Shown one piece after another: positions 37,537 through 47,829 of a stretch of DNA of 64,000 nt. Source of the DNA: Agrobacterium tumefaciens (GTDB taxonomy: Bacteria; Pseudomonadota; Alphaproteobacteria; Rhizobiales; Rhizobiaceae); the NCBI GenBank assembly GCA_025560025.1, contig CP048485.1, positions 2,262,501 to 2,326,500 on the forward strand, written 5' to 3'. The position numbers were made by a program, and so were the translations under genes. Position 1 is the first letter of the stretch; the number at the start of each line of letters is the position of its first letter. The notes under the pieces were generated by a model. The model did not search any database and was not told where the DNA came from. It worked only from the letters and a program-made list of their open reading frames with translations.

Positions 37537-38634
37537 ATGAAGATCGCCTTTTATTCGCCGCTCAAATCGCCCAACCATCCCGTTCCCTCCGGCGATCGGC
37601 TGATGGCCCGTCTGCTGATGACGGCGATGACCATGGGCGGCCATGAGGTTTGCGTCGCCTCCGAGTTGCGCAGCTTTCTGAAACAGGCGGATGATCCGGC
37701 GCGCGCCTCTCTCACCGATGCCGCCGAACACGAGACCGAAACAATTGCAGAGCTTTGGCGGCGGCAGGGCGTGCCGGACCTCTGGTTTTGCTACCACCCC
37801 TACTACAAGGCCCCGGATCTGCTCGGGCCGGAACTCAGCAGGCGTTTCGATATCCCCTATGTCACCGCCGAGGCCTCCTATTCACCCAAGCGCAACGGCA
37901 TGGGCTGGCAGGCCGTTCAGGACGACCTGCTGGCCTCATTGACGGCCGCCGCGGTCAATATCTGCTTCACCGCGCGGGATCGCGATGGGCTTCTGCGTGC
38001 CTCTCCCGCCATCCGCCATGCGACCTTGCAGCCCTTTATCGACGCCGGCGCCTTTCTCGAAAACGAGCCTCGCCCGACGCCGGCAAGGCTGATCACCGTC
38101 GCCATGATGCGGGCGGGCGACAAGCTTGGCAGCTATCGCGCGCTTTCCCAGGCACTTGCCCTCCTGCCGCAAGATCTGGACTGGACATTGGATATCGTCG
38201 GCGACGGGCCGGAACGCGCGACCGTTCAAGCCATGTTCGGCTCTTTTCCCGGAAACCGCCTCGTCTGGCACGGGGAAAAAACCGCAGCCGAGATCGCCGC
38301 TCTTCTTTCCCGCGCATCCCTTTATGTCTGGCCGGGGCATGGCGAGGCCTATGGTCTTGCCTATCTCGAAGCACAGGCCGCCGGGCTGCCCGTGGTGGCC
38401 GAAGAGGTGGCAGGCGTTCCCGAAGTGGTAAAATCCGGTACCACCGGATTACTGACACCGGAAAATGATACAGCCGCCTATGCCGGTGCAATTGAAACCC
38501 TGCTCGGCAATGACAGGCGGCGTGAAGAACTGGCAAAGGCGGCCCGGCAATTCGTCAAGGATGAACGGTCTCTGCAAAACGCCGCGAAAGAACTGAACCA
38601 TATTCTGTTGCGAGCAAAGGCACGAACACCATGA
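37537..38634 (+). CDS. Glycosyltransferase family 4 (GT-B fold)
   Basis: A 365-aa GT-B glycosyltransferase. The acceptor half starts MKIAFYSPLKSPNHPVPSGDRLMARLL, and the donor half holds the EX7E-type site in HGEAYGLAYLEAQAAGLPVVAEEVAGVPEVV (split across about residues 268-298). It has no membrane segment and would act at the cytoplasmic face. Its stop overlaps the deacetylase start (ATGA). Together with the divergent nucleotide-sugar dehydrogenase it suggests synthesis of an acidic surface glycan. The sugar donor cannot be read from sequence. Confidence 0.9.
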   Translation: MKIAFYSPLKSPNHPVPSGDRLMARLLMTAMTMGGHEVCVASELRSFLKQADDPARASLTDAAEHETETIAELWRRQGVPDLWFCYHPYYKAPDLLGPELSRRFDIPYVTAEASYSPKRNGMGWQAVQDDLLASLTAAAVNICFTARDRDGLLRASPAIRHATLQPFIDAGAFLENEPRPTPARLITVAMMRAGDKLGSYRALSQALALLPQDLDWTLDIVGDGPERATVQAMFGSFPGNRLVWHGEKTAAEIAALLSRASLYVWPGHGEAYGLAYLEAQAAGLPVVAEEVAGVPEVVKSGTTGLLTPENDTAAYAGAIETLLGNDRRREELAKAARQFVKDERSLQNAAKELNHILLRAKARTP

Positions 38635-39377
38635 GTCTGGAAAAACTCGTAACGGCACTGGACGAATGCGCGCAGCGCGGCATAACCGCCGACCTCTGGC
38701 TGAGAGACGACGACGCGGTGGAGCCGACGCCGGCGCTCGACACGCTGCTCGCTCTTTGCAGCAGCTTTTCCGTTCCGGTCACCCTTGCGGTCATACCCGA
38801 GATGACGACGGGCAGGCTCGCGCAATATCTGGATAAAGCCGATATTGCCCATGTCGCCGTCCATGGCTGGTCCCACACCAATTATGCCGGTGAGAAAGAA
38901 AAGAAACGGGAACTCGGATTGCACCGCGATCTGTCCATCGTTCTCGACGAGTTGCAATCCGGGCTGGAAAAATTGCACGATCTGCATGGCGAACGTCTGG
39001 TACCGATGCTGGTGCCACCGTGGAACCGTATCGATACCGGTGTCGTGGCGGAACTGACCGGCCTCGGCTATCGTGCATTGTCCGTTTTTGGCCCGGAGAA
39101 AAACACCGTCCCACCCTGCCTGAACACCCATGTCGACGTGATCGACTGGCACGGCAGCCGTGGCGGCCGCGAAGACGACAGTCTTTTCGTCGAAACCGCC
39201 GCCCGTATGCGCTGGGCAGCGGACCATGGCGGCGGCTCCACAGGCATCCTGACCCATCATCTCGTTCATGACGACAATGTCTGGCGCTTCCTGAGACGGC
39301 TTTTCGAGGTAACCGCCAACCATCCCGCCGCCCGCTGGCGTTCCTCGGCAGACCTCGTCAACGGAATCTCACCATGA
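38631..39377 (+). CDS. Polysaccharide deacetylase-like protein
   Basis: A 248-aa protein of the NodB-homology type in a shortened form. The metal Asp motif is DLWLRDDDAVEPTP (about 21-34), and the His motif is AVHGWSHTN (about 79-87, HxxxH). A later PPWNRI block supports the fold. It would remove N- or O-acetyl groups from sugar residues; the lack of a signal peptide suggests a cytoplasmic precursor as substrate. It is coupled to the glycosyltransferase before it and overlaps the next gene tail to tail by 9 bases. Confidence 0.88.
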   Translation: MSLEKLVTALDECAQRGITADLWLRDDDAVEPTPALDTLLALCSSFSVPVTLAVIPEMTTGRLAQYLDKADIAHVAVHGWSHTNYAGEKEKKRELGLHRDLSIVLDELQSGLEKLHDLHGERLVPMLVPPWNRIDTGVVAELTGLGYRALSVFGPEKNTVPPCLNTHVDVIDWHGSRGGREDDSLFVETAARMRWAADHGGGSTGILTHHLVHDDNVWRFLRRLFEVTANHPAARWRSSADLVNGISP

Positions 39378-40331
39378 CTTCCAGGCAATCAGCAATCCGT
39401 CCATCCCGGCAGCGTGCTCACGCCTGAGTGCCTCCACCGCCTCAAACGGCGCACGATCGGGAAGAGAGGCGGCAACAAAGGATGCAGGCGCAAGGCTGAT
39501 GCTTCCCACCCGAGCGATGACGGTGAAGATCAGCGGGCCTGTCGACCACCAGGCCGGCGCGCGCGGCATATCGGCGATGATCCCGGGAAAAGCCTCCAGC
39601 ATTCGTCGAAAGACGGGATGGCCGGCCGGGGCGGCGATGAAGGAATTGGCGAGAAGCATGCTGCCCTGCCCGGTATCACGCGGCGTTTTTTCATCAAACG
39701 CCGTCAGCCCCATCAAGGGCAGGAAAGCGTCGAAACTCAGATCGTCCCTGGCCGGATACCAGTCACAATCGAGATAGATACCGCCAAAACGTTCCAGCAG
39801 AATGTAACGGGCCACATCCACCGCGCCCGGATAATCGCCCTGATCCAACATCGTTCTGAAGACGTCGTTTGCAAGCACGCCTTCCCGCTCAAGATCGGCC
39901 TCGCGCCAGAGGCGATACTCGTAACCGTGTGAGGCGGCATGGGAAGCCCAGGCTTCAACCGATACCGGCGGGGCTTTTTCCCCGATCCATATCTGGTGAA
40001 CGAGCCTCGGCACCTCCTCCCTGTTTTTCAGGTTGATCGTGCGGCGTTCTTCCGGAGAAAATTGTGCATATTTTGCCAGCGCCCGTGGTGGCGGAACCAG
40101 CGTATATTGATAGCCGATTTTCGCGACCAAATCGCCTTCAGCCTTGGCGAGACGCAGCCGCGCCGCGTGCAGCCGACGCGGCAGGCCGAGCACTGTTTCC
40201 TCGCCCATGAGATGCCTGTCTTTTACTGCAACCAGCGATAAGAGAAGCGCATTCGCTTCCGCATATTGCCCTTCATTTTGCAACTGCCGGGCTCTGTCCA
40301 GCTGGGCATCGTAATATTTCTTGTCGGACAT
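39369..40331 (-). CDS. OCH1-like glycosyltransferase (DXD-containing sugar transferase)
   Basis: A 320-aa glycosyltransferase with the DXD-containing sugar-transferase motif FGGIYLDCDWYP (about 210-221), preceded by VDVARYILLERFGG and VPRLVHQIWIGEKAPP, the standard start of the OCH1/capsule type. Residues 1-45 are an extra helical segment like a TPR hairpin (ARQLQNEGQYAEANALLLSLVA). It probably transfers a hexose in capsule or glycolipid synthesis. It converges on the deacetylase and is divergent from an ABC importer across 211 bases. Confidence 0.88.
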   Translation of the reverse strand: MSDKKYYDAQLDRARQLQNEGQYAEANALLLSLVAVKDRHLMGEETVLGLPRRLHAARLRLAKAEGDLVAKIGYQYTLVPPPRALAKYAQFSPEERRTINLKNREEVPRLVHQIWIGEKAPPVSVEAWASHAASHGYEYRLWREADLEREGVLANDVFRTMLDQGDYPGAVDVARYILLERFGGIYLDCDWYPARDDLSFDAFLPLMGLTAFDEKTPRDTGQGSMLLANSFIAAPAGHPVFRRMLEAFPGIIADMPRAPAWWSTGPLIFTVIARVGSISLAPASFVAASLPDRAPFEAVEALRREHAAGMDGLLIAWKSW

Positions 40332-40542
40332 GGATCCTCATCCAGAAACGCTCGTTAACATATCGTCAAACAGAAGCCGTCGCGCAAGCCGTCAGGTTTC
40401 AGAAGCCGGCTTTGAATTTGCTAAACAATTCGATGTTTCAGAAGCATAGACAGACAACAAACCCTGCGATAACGTGAATTTAAGCCCTCCTGAGCAAGTT
40501 GTCACAAGGCAACGATAAAGAGACGGCAAGGAACCCTTTGGC

Positions 40543-42435
40543 ATGAGCGCAGGCGCAGATTTGCTCCGTATTGAAAACCTGCGGGTCTCGTTTTCTCTTA
40601 TGGGTGGTACGATTGATGCCGTGAGGGGCGCCAGCCTTCGCATTCTTCCGGGAAAAGTAACCGCGCTGGTCGGAGAGTCCGGCTCGGGAAAATCCGTCAT
40701 CGGCCAGACGATCATGGGCATCCATCCCAAGACGGCGCGCGTGAATGGCCGCGTGCTCTTCACCGATCCCCAAAATACCGCCGCCGGCCCCGTCAATCTG
40801 CTGCAACTGCCGAAGGACGGCCGGGAAATACGGGCCATCCGCGGAAATCGCATCGGGCTGATTTTTCAGGAGCCGATGACATCTTTTTCACCGCTGCACA
40901 CCATCGGCAACCAGATCGACGAGGCGCTGCGAATCCACAGCATCCTGTCGCCGGCCGAGCGCGCGGAAAAAATGCATGAAACGCTCGATCTTGTAGGGTT
41001 TTCCAACCCGAAGAAGGTCGTGAACATGTATCCCTTCGAATTATCGGGCGGCATGCGCCAGCGCGCCATGATCGCCATGGCGCTGATCTGTCGCCCGGCC
41101 CTTCTGATCGCTGACGAACCGACGACGGCGCTTGATGTGACCATACAGGCGCAGATCCTCAAGCTCCTGCGCGATCTGCAGAGCCGGCTGAACATGAGCA
41201 TGCTGCTCATCACCCACGATCTCGGCGTGGTGGCGAACATCGCCGATGAGGTTGCCGTGATCTATCAGGGCGAGATCATGGAGGCAGGCACCGTCGACGA
41301 CATCTTCAAGTCGCCGGGCCATCCCTATCTCAAGGGCCTGATGGCCGCCGTGCCGCATTTCGATATGAAGCCCGGCGAGAGACTGAAGGCACTGCGCGAA
41401 ATCACGGTTGATCATGAAAGCCTTGTCGGCAAAAAAACCGCCGCGGTGAACAAGACGCCCGGACCGCTTCTGACCGTGGACAACATCAGCAAGACCTTCA
41501 CCACCCGCAAATCCAGCTGGTTCCGCAAAGGCGACGCACACGCCACCAAGGCGGTCAACAGCGTCAGTTTTGAAATCCGCCGGGGCGAATGCCTTGGGCT
41601 GGTGGGAGAAAGCGGCAGCGGCAAAACCACCGTCAGCAAGATCCTCATGCGCGCCGTCCGCCCCGACGAAGGTTCTGTAACCTTCCACCGGCCGCAGGGC
41701 GATATCGACGTCCTCAATGCCAGGGACGGCGATCTCAAGGAATTGCGCTCGAAGATACAGATGGTCTTTCAGGACCCGATCTCATCGCTTTCTCCGCGCA
41801 TGACCGTGGGCAACATCCTGAGTGAACCGCTTGAAATCCACGGGCGCGGCGACGCAAAATATCGCGCGGAGAAAGTCCGCAATCTCCTGAAGGCAATCGG
41901 TCTTGGCGAAAGTGCCCTGAACCGCTACCCGCACAGTTTCTCCGGCGGCCAGCGGCAGCGCATTGGCATCGCGAGAGCCCTGGCGCTCGGTCCTGAATTG
42001 CTGATCTGCGATGAACCCGTTTCCGCCCTCGATGTCTCGGTGCAGGCGCAAATTCTCAACCTGCTCAAGGATTTGCAAAAGGACCTCGGCCTCACTTACC
42101 TCTTCATCTCGCATAATCTGGCGGTCGTGGATTATATGGCCGACCGCGTGGCCGTGATGTGCGAGGGCCGCATCGTCGAGCTGGCACCGCGGGAAGTCCT
42201 GATGCGCTCCCCCGTACATCCCTATACCAAATCGCTGCTGGCGGCCGTGCCCTTTCCCGATCTCGATCGTCCACTCGATTTCCGCACCATCGGCAAGATC
42301 AGCGCGACGGGCAAGTTCGACTGGGGCAGGCAATTCCGCGACGAGGGTGATGGTGCGATGATCTCCGCCGATCTGGGCGAAGGCCATTTCGTTCTTGCCA
42401 ACGGCAATGCCGACATCCGGGAGCTCCGCCCTTGA
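40543..42435 (+). CDS. Oligopeptide/dipeptide-type ABC importer, fused double ATPase (DppDF/OppDF-like)
   Basis: A 630-aa protein with two complete ATPase domains in one chain. Domain 1 has GESGSGKSV, LSGGMRQRAMIAMAL and LLIADEPTTALD; domain 2 has GESGSGKTT, FSGGQRQRIGIARAL and LLICDEPVSALD. Each is followed by an Opp-type C-terminal extension (GHPYLKGLMAAVP, VHPYTKSLLAAVP). Both are intact, unlike the exporter-like gene at 29295. A GCAAGGAAC site precedes ATG 40543. It overlaps the binding-protein gene by four bases (TTGA) and heads a seven-gene row on the plus strand. Confidence 0.95.
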   Translation: MSAGADLLRIENLRVSFSLMGGTIDAVRGASLRILPGKVTALVGESGSGKSVIGQTIMGIHPKTARVNGRVLFTDPQNTAAGPVNLLQLPKDGREIRAIRGNRIGLIFQEPMTSFSPLHTIGNQIDEALRIHSILSPAERAEKMHETLDLVGFSNPKKVVNMYPFELSGGMRQRAMIAMALICRPALLIADEPTTALDVTIQAQILKLLRDLQSRLNMSMLLITHDLGVVANIADEVAVIYQGEIMEAGTVDDIFKSPGHPYLKGLMAAVPHFDMKPGERLKALREITVDHESLVGKKTAAVNKTPGPLLTVDNISKTFTTRKSSWFRKGDAHATKAVNSVSFEIRRGECLGLVGESGSGKTTVSKILMRAVRPDEGSVTFHRPQGDIDVLNARDGDLKELRSKIQMVFQDPISSLSPRMTVGNILSEPLEIHGRGDAKYRAEKVRNLLKAIGLGESALNRYPHSFSGGQRQRIGIARALALGPELLICDEPVSALDVSVQAQILNLLKDLQKDLGLTYLFISHNLAVVDYMADRVAVMCEGRIVELAPREVLMRSPVHPYTKSLLAAVPFPDLDRPLDFRTIGKISATGKFDWGRQFRDEGDGAMISADLGEGHFVLANGNADIRELRP

Positions 42436-44333
42436 TCACGCGCCGCACCACCCTTGCCCTGCTCGCATCCGTCTTTTTGCCGGCCTACGCACGCGCCGCC
42501 TATACCGATCCCGACTACTTCAAGGAAAAGCGGGAGAAGGGCGAATTGCCGGATGTGGCGGAACGCCTGCCGAAGAACCCGCGCGTCATCGATATGAAAG
42601 CGCTTGGCCGCGAGCCGGGAAAACATGGTGGCTCCGTGCGGATGCTGATTGGCGGCCAGCGCGATATCAGGCTTATGCCGATCAGCAACTATGCCCGCCT
42701 TGTCGGTTATGACGAAAAATTCGAGCTGCACCCGGACATTCTGGAAAGCTACGATGTCGAGGAAGAGCGCATCTTCACCTTCAAGCTGCGCGAGGGCCAC
42801 AAATGGTCCGATGGCAGCGATTTAACCTCCGAGGATTTCCGTTATTTCTGGGAGGATGTCGCCCTCAACAAGGAAATCCACAAGGGCGGTCCGCCGATCG
42901 AACTTCTGGTCAACAATAAGCCGCCCCTGATCGAGGTCATCGATCGGTTCACCGTGCGTTATACCTGGGAAGGCCCCAACCCGGATTTTCTGGCGAAGCT
43001 CGCGGCCGCCTCGCCGGCGCGGCTGTTCCTCCCCGCCGCTTATATGAAGCAGTTCCACGTCAAATATCAGACGGCGGAAAATCTCGCCAAGCTCATCAAG
43101 AAGAACAAGGCGGATGACTGGAGCGGGCTGCATATCAAGATGTCGAGACAGGTCCGGCCGGAAAATCCCGCCTTGCCGACGCTCGACGCATGGCGAAACA
43201 CGACCTCGCCGCCGGCCGAACAATTCGTGTTCGAACGCAATCCCTATTATCACCGCGTCGACGAAAATGGCCTGCAGCTGCCCTATCTCGACCGGTTCCT
43301 GCTGAACGTCACCTCGTCCGATATCATCTCGGCGAAGACCGCGTCGGGCGACAGCGACCTGCAATATTTCGGCCTCGACTTCGCCGATTACACCTTTCTG
43401 AAGGATGCCGAAAAGCGCTTTCCCCTGAAGGTGAACCTCTACAAGCGCTCCCAGGGCTCACGCATCGCGCTTCTGCCCAATCTGAACTGCGCCGATCCTG
43501 TGTGGCGTGGCTATTTCCAGGATGTGCGCGTGCGCCGGGCCTTGTCGCTCGCGATCAACCGGCATGAAATCAACATGGTCTGCTTTTACGGGCTGGCGAA
43601 GGAAAGCGCCGACACGGTTCTGCCGGAAAGCCCGCTTTACCGACCCGAATTCGCCGAAGCCTGGAGCGCCTTCGACCGTGCGGCAGCCAACAGGCTGCTC
43701 GATGAAGTGGGTCTCGACAAGCGCGACAACGCCGGCATAAGGCTCCTGCCGGATGGACGCCCAGCCTATATCATCGTCGAGACAACAGGCGAAAGCACGC
43801 TCGAGACCGACGTGATGGAACTGGTGACGGATCATTGGCGGCATATCGGTATTGCGGTTTCCGTCCGCCCCACCCAGCGTGATGTCTTCCGCAAGCGCGC
43901 CATGGGCGGCGAGGTGCTGATGTCGGTATGGATGGGCATGGACAATGGCGTACCGACCTCGGATATGCTGCCATCCGGCCTTGCCCCCACCGGCGACGAC
44001 CAGTTGCAATGGCCGGTCTGGGGCATCCATTATCTGTCCGGCGGACGTGAAGGCAAGGAACCCGATCTGCCGGAGGCGGCGCATCTGCTCGATCTCCTGA
44101 AGAAATGGCGCCGAAGCGTCACCGAGGAAGAACGCGAAGCCATCTGGCTGGAGATGCTGGGTATCTATACACAGCAGGTCTTTTCCATCGGCATCGTCAA
44201 CGGCGCGCTTCAGCCCGTCGTCCATGTCAAACGCATGCGAAATGTGCCGGAAAAGGCGCTTTTCGGTTACGAACCCACATCGTATCTCGGCGTCTACCTG
44301 CCGGATGCCTTCTGGTACGACGGAGACGCCTGA
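42432..44333 (+). CDS. ABC importer substrate-binding protein, SBP family 5
   Basis: A 633-aa periplasmic binding protein with a signal peptide ending near ARA-AYTDPDYF; the start is TTG at 42432, overlapping the ATPase stop. SBP5 landmarks are FKLREGHKWSDGSDLTSEDFRYFWEDV and VRRALSLAINRHEI. It is larger than typical dipeptide-binding proteins (about 530 aa), which suits long or bulky ligands such as oligosaccharides or glycopeptides; several large SBP5 proteins bind sugars. It is followed two bases later by the first permease. Confidence 0.92.
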   Translation: MITRRTTLALLASVFLPAYARAAYTDPDYFKEKREKGELPDVAERLPKNPRVIDMKALGREPGKHGGSVRMLIGGQRDIRLMPISNYARLVGYDEKFELHPDILESYDVEEERIFTFKLREGHKWSDGSDLTSEDFRYFWEDVALNKEIHKGGPPIELLVNNKPPLIEVIDRFTVRYTWEGPNPDFLAKLAAASPARLFLPAAYMKQFHVKYQTAENLAKLIKKNKADDWSGLHIKMSRQVRPENPALPTLDAWRNTTSPPAEQFVFERNPYYHRVDENGLQLPYLDRFLLNVTSSDIISAKTASGDSDLQYFGLDFADYTFLKDAEKRFPLKVNLYKRSQGSRIALLPNLNCADPVWRGYFQDVRVRRALSLAINRHEINMVCFYGLAKESADTVLPESPLYRPEFAEAWSAFDRAAANRLLDEVGLDKRDNAGIRLLPDGRPAYIIVETTGESTLETDVMELVTDHWRHIGIAVSVRPTQRDVFRKRAMGGEVLMSVWMGMDNGVPTSDMLPSGLAPTGDDQLQWPVWGIHYLSGGREGKEPDLPEAAHLLDLLKKWRRSVTEEEREAIWLEMLGIYTQQVFSIGIVNGALQPVVHVKRMRNVPEKALFGYEPTSYLGVYLPDAFWYDGDA

Positions 44334-44334
44334 T

Positions 44335-45333
44335 ATGCTGCGGTATATTTTGAAGCGCATCCTCGTCATGATCCCCACGCTGATTCTGATCTCGATGCTG
44401 GTTTTCACCATCATCGAACTGCCGCCGGGCGATTATTTCGAAAGCTATGTCGCCGAACTGCGCGCCATGGGCGAGACGGCGAACCTTGCCGAAATCGAGG
44501 AGCTGCGTACCCGCTATGGCTTCGATCAGCCGGCACCGATCCGCTACTTCCGCTGGGCAACCGGCATGCTGGTCGGCGATTTCGGTTATTCCTTCGAATA
44601 TCAGCTGCCCGTCAGCGACGTGGTGGGAGACCGCCTGTGGTTGACGGTCCTGGTATCCTTCGTCACCATCATCGTCACATGGCTCCTCGCCTTCCCGATC
44701 GGCATCTATTCCGCCACGCATAAATATAGCTGGGGTGATTACGGGCTCACCTTCCTCGGCCTGCTCGGCATCGCCATCCCCAATTTCATGCTGGCGTTGA
44801 TCCTGATGTATTTTGCCAATATCTGGTTCGGCATCTCCATCGGCCATCTGATGGACCGGGAATATCTGAACCAGGCAATGAGCTGGGCGAAGTTCAAGTC
44901 GATCCTCGAACATATCTGGATACCCGTCCTCATTATCGGAACCGCAGGCACGGCCGGCATGATCCGCCGCCTGCGCGCCAACCTCCTGGACGAATTGCAG
45001 AAGCAATATGTCGTAACGGCGCGTGCGAAGGGGCTTCACCCCTTCAAGGTGCTGATCAAATATCCCCTGCGCATGGCGTTGAATTTCTTCATTTCGGACA
45101 TCGGCTCGATCCTGCCTGCCATTATTTCCGGCGCGGAAATTACCGCCGTCGTGCTGTCGCTCGAAACCACCGGTCCGATGCTCATCAGGGCTTTGCAGAG
45201 CCAGGACATGTATCTGGCCGGTTCGTTCCTGATGTTCCTCGCTTTCCTGACGGTGATCGGCGTTCTGGTCTCGGATATCGCCCTTGCCATACTCGACCCG
45301 AGAATTCGCTTTGGAGGTGGTAACGTCAAATGA
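44335..45333 (+). CDS. ABC importer permease (DppB/OppB-like)
   Basis: A 332-aa permease starting MLRYILKRILVMIPTLILISM, the standard DppB/OppB N-terminus with TM1. A periplasmic loop follows, then five more membrane helices and the coupling helix near VVTARAKGLHPFKVLIKYPLRMAL. The start at 44335 lies one base after the binding-protein stop; the ATG at 44224 in the same frame is inside that gene. It ends with ILDPRIRFGGGNVK and overlaps the second permease (ATGA). Confidence 0.94.
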   Translation: MLRYILKRILVMIPTLILISMLVFTIIELPPGDYFESYVAELRAMGETANLAEIEELRTRYGFDQPAPIRYFRWATGMLVGDFGYSFEYQLPVSDVVGDRLWLTVLVSFVTIIVTWLLAFPIGIYSATHKYSWGDYGLTFLGLLGIAIPNFMLALILMYFANIWFGISIGHLMDREYLNQAMSWAKFKSILEHIWIPVLIIGTAGTAGMIRRLRANLLDELQKQYVVTARAKGLHPFKVLIKYPLRMALNFFISDIGSILPAIISGAEITAVVLSLETTGPMLIRALQSQDMYLAGSFLMFLAFLTVIGVLVSDIALAILDPRIRFGGGNVK

Positions 45334-46505
45334 CTTCATCCATCCCGAACTCAGGCGAAGCGCTGACCCATTACGTCTCGACGGCGCCATTCGACCCGTC
45401 GCTCATCGAACCCAACACGTCCGGAATGGCGGCCTTCAGCAAGGCATCGCAATTGCGGCTCATGTGGTGGCAGTTCCGCCAGCACAAGATCGCGGTGTGG
45501 TCCGGCGCTTTTCTGGTGGTGCTTTATCTCTCGATCCTGATCAGCGAGTTCCTGGCGCCGTATAATCTCCACACCCGCAATATCGAGCATATCTACGCTC
45601 CGCCGCAGGCTATTCATCTCTTCAATGACGGGAAGTTTGTCGGCCCCTTCGTTTATGGCCGGGAGATGACGCTCGACATGGACAATCTGAGGCGCGTCTA
45701 CCGCGATGTACCGACGGATATCCAGCCGCTGCGCTTCTTCTGCAAGGGCGATACCTACCGTTTCTGGGGCATGTTCGAAGGCAGAACCCACCTTGTATGC
45801 CCCGCTGAAGGCGGCGAAATGTTCCTGCTCGGCACCGACCGGCTGGGACGCGACGTGCTGTCGCGCATCATCTATGGCGCACGCATCTCGCTGACCATCG
45901 GCCTTCTTGGCGTCGCCATGAGCTTTGTTCTCGGCATTGTGATCGGCGGTTTAGCTGGCTATCGCGGCGGCACCTTCGATCTGATCGTTCAGCGCATCAT
46001 CGAGGTCCTGCAATCCATCCCAAGCATTCCGCTGTGGCTAGCGCTTGCGGCGATCATGCCAGTGACCTGGAGTCCTATTCTCGTTTATCTCGGCATCACC
46101 ATCATTCTTGGCATGTTGGACTGGACGGGACTGGCGCGCGCCGTGCGCTCTAAATTGCTGGCGCTTCGCGAGGAAGACTATGTTTTGGCTGCGCAATTGA
46201 TGGGTGCGGGCACGCCGCGCATCATTGGCAGGCACCTTATTCCCGGTTTCATGTCGCACCTCATCGCCTCGGCAACGCTGACTATACCGGGCATGATTCT
46301 TGGCGAAACCGCGCTGAGCTTCCTTGGTCTCGGCCTCAGGCCACCGATCACAAGTTGGGGAATTCTGCTCACGGAGGCGCGCAGCGTCAGCGTCATTGCG
46401 CTATATCCGTGGCTTCTGCTACCGACGATCCCGGTCGTTCTCGTCATTCTGGCCTTTAATTTCTTCGGTGACGGACTACGTGATGCTGCGGATCCCTTCA
46501 GATAA
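45330..46505 (+). CDS. ABC importer permease (DppC/OppC-like)
   Basis: A 391-aa permease with an extended cytoplasmic N-terminus (about 60 residues) and a large periplasmic loop between TM1 and TM2 (about 85-175), longer than in DppC. The core is typical (LGTDRLGRDVLSRIIYGARISLTIGL) and the coupling helix reads AAQLMGAGTPRIIGRHLIPGFM. The extra loop may help grip a large ligand or the large binding protein. The next glycosyltransferase follows after 63-72 bases without a terminator. Confidence 0.93.
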   Translation: MTSSIPNSGEALTHYVSTAPFDPSLIEPNTSGMAAFSKASQLRLMWWQFRQHKIAVWSGAFLVVLYLSILISEFLAPYNLHTRNIEHIYAPPQAIHLFNDGKFVGPFVYGREMTLDMDNLRRVYRDVPTDIQPLRFFCKGDTYRFWGMFEGRTHLVCPAEGGEMFLLGTDRLGRDVLSRIIYGARISLTIGLLGVAMSFVLGIVIGGLAGYRGGTFDLIVQRIIEVLQSIPSIPLWLALAAIMPVTWSPILVYLGITIILGMLDWTGLARAVRSKLLALREEDYVLAAQLMGAGTPRIIGRHLIPGFMSHLIASATLTIPGMILGETALSFLGLGLRPPITSWGILLTEARSVSVIALYPWLLLPTIPVVLVILAFNFFGDGLRDAADPFR

Positions 46506-46577
46506 AATGGAACACCCTTTGATAAACTGCTCTTCCGCCATCGCCTTTTTTCTGAAAGGCAAAAAGAGGTGTGGCCT

Positions 46578-47786
46578 TTGACCTCCCGTTTGAACGACGC
46601 GCGTATCCTCATGTACAGCCACGATTCCTTCGGCCTCGGGCATCTGCGGCGGTGTCGCACGATTGCACATGCGCTGGTGGAGGATTATCGCGGCCTCAAC
46701 GTTCTCATCATTTCCGGCGCGACAATTGCCGGCGCCTTCGATTATCGCGCCCGCGTGGATTTCGTGAAAATCCCGAGCGTCATCAAGCTGCGCAATGGCG
46801 AATATACCTCAATGGACAGGCATATCGATCTTCAGGAAACGCTGAAGATGCGCCGTTCCATCATCTATCATACCGCCGAAAGCTTTCAGCCGGATATCTT
46901 CATCGTCGACAAGGAGCCCATGGGCCTTCGCGGTGAGGTGGAGGAAACGCTTGCCTATCTCAAGGGTCAGGGAACCAAGCTCGTCATCGGCCTGCGCGAT
47001 GTCATGGATGCGCCGCAACTGCTTGAAGCGGAGTGGAAGCGCAATAACGTCATGACCAAGATCGGCCAGTTTTACGACCATGTCTGGGTCTATGGCCCGC
47101 CGGATTTCCACGACCCGTTGACGGGGCTGGATGTTCCCGAGACCGTTCGCGACAAGATGGATTTCGTCGGCTTCCTGCAGCGCTCGAAAACGCAGGCGGA
47201 AACCGTGGCGCATCGTCCGGAGGGGGACTATCTTCTCATCACCACCGGCGGCGGCGGCGATGGCAGCGAATTGATCGACGACGTCATCAACGCCTATCGC
47301 CATGATAGCGAATTGACGCACAAGGCGCTTGTGGTGCTCGGCCCCTATATGCCGGCCGATCAGCGCCAGCGCTTCATGAGCAGCGTTGCCGATATTCCAC
47401 ATATAGAAATCATCGAATTCGACAATCGCATGGAAGACCTCGTCGCCGGCGCGCAGGCCGTCGTGTCGATGGGCGGCTATAATACCGTCTGCGAGATATT
47501 GTCCTTCGACAAGCCCGCCCTTGTCGTGCCGCGCACGGTGCCGCGGGAAGAGCAGCTTATCCGCGCCAGCCGCGCGTCCGAACTCGGCCTGTTCGACATG
47601 CTTTTGCCGGAAGATGCCGAGAACCCCGCCAAGATGGCGGCGGCTCTCAAGGCGCTGCCGAACCGTGCACCGCCCTCCGTCAATTCGAGGGAACTGAAAC
47701 TCGACGGTCTGGAAAACATATCGAAAAGGATCGCCGAGTGGCTGCCGCCCGAGGGCGAAAAGGCGCCAATCCCGCTGACCGCGTGA
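46578..47786 (+). CDS. Predicted glycosyltransferase (COG4671/MurG-like GT-B)
   Basis: A 402-aa GT-B enzyme beginning LTSRLNDARILMYSHDSFGLGHLRRCR. TTG at 46578 is preferred since AGAGGT lies eight bases upstream; GTG at 46569 would put that site inside the start region and adds three residues. The donor domain has the MurG-like loop SMGGYNTVCEILSFDKPALVVPR. No signal or membrane segment is seen. It resembles the third glycosyltransferase in this row (49074), and both flank a GT4 gene. The location directly behind an ABC importer suggests a joint role, for example modifying an imported molecule or recycling a glycan. Confidence 0.85.
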   Translation: MTSRLNDARILMYSHDSFGLGHLRRCRTIAHALVEDYRGLNVLIISGATIAGAFDYRARVDFVKIPSVIKLRNGEYTSMDRHIDLQETLKMRRSIIYHTAESFQPDIFIVDKEPMGLRGEVEETLAYLKGQGTKLVIGLRDVMDAPQLLEAEWKRNNVMTKIGQFYDHVWVYGPPDFHDPLTGLDVPETVRDKMDFVGFLQRSKTQAETVAHRPEGDYLLITTGGGGDGSELIDDVINAYRHDSELTHKALVVLGPYMPADQRQRFMSSVADIPHIEIIEFDNRMEDLVAGAQAVVSMGGYNTVCEILSFDKPALVVPRTVPREEQLIRASRASELGLFDMLLPEDAENPAKMAAALKALPNRAPPSVNSRELKLDGLENISKRIAEWLPPEGEKAPIPLTA

Positions 47787-47829
47787 CCTGCTCCCCAATA
47801 ACCACCACTTTAAAAGAGACACGCGCAAC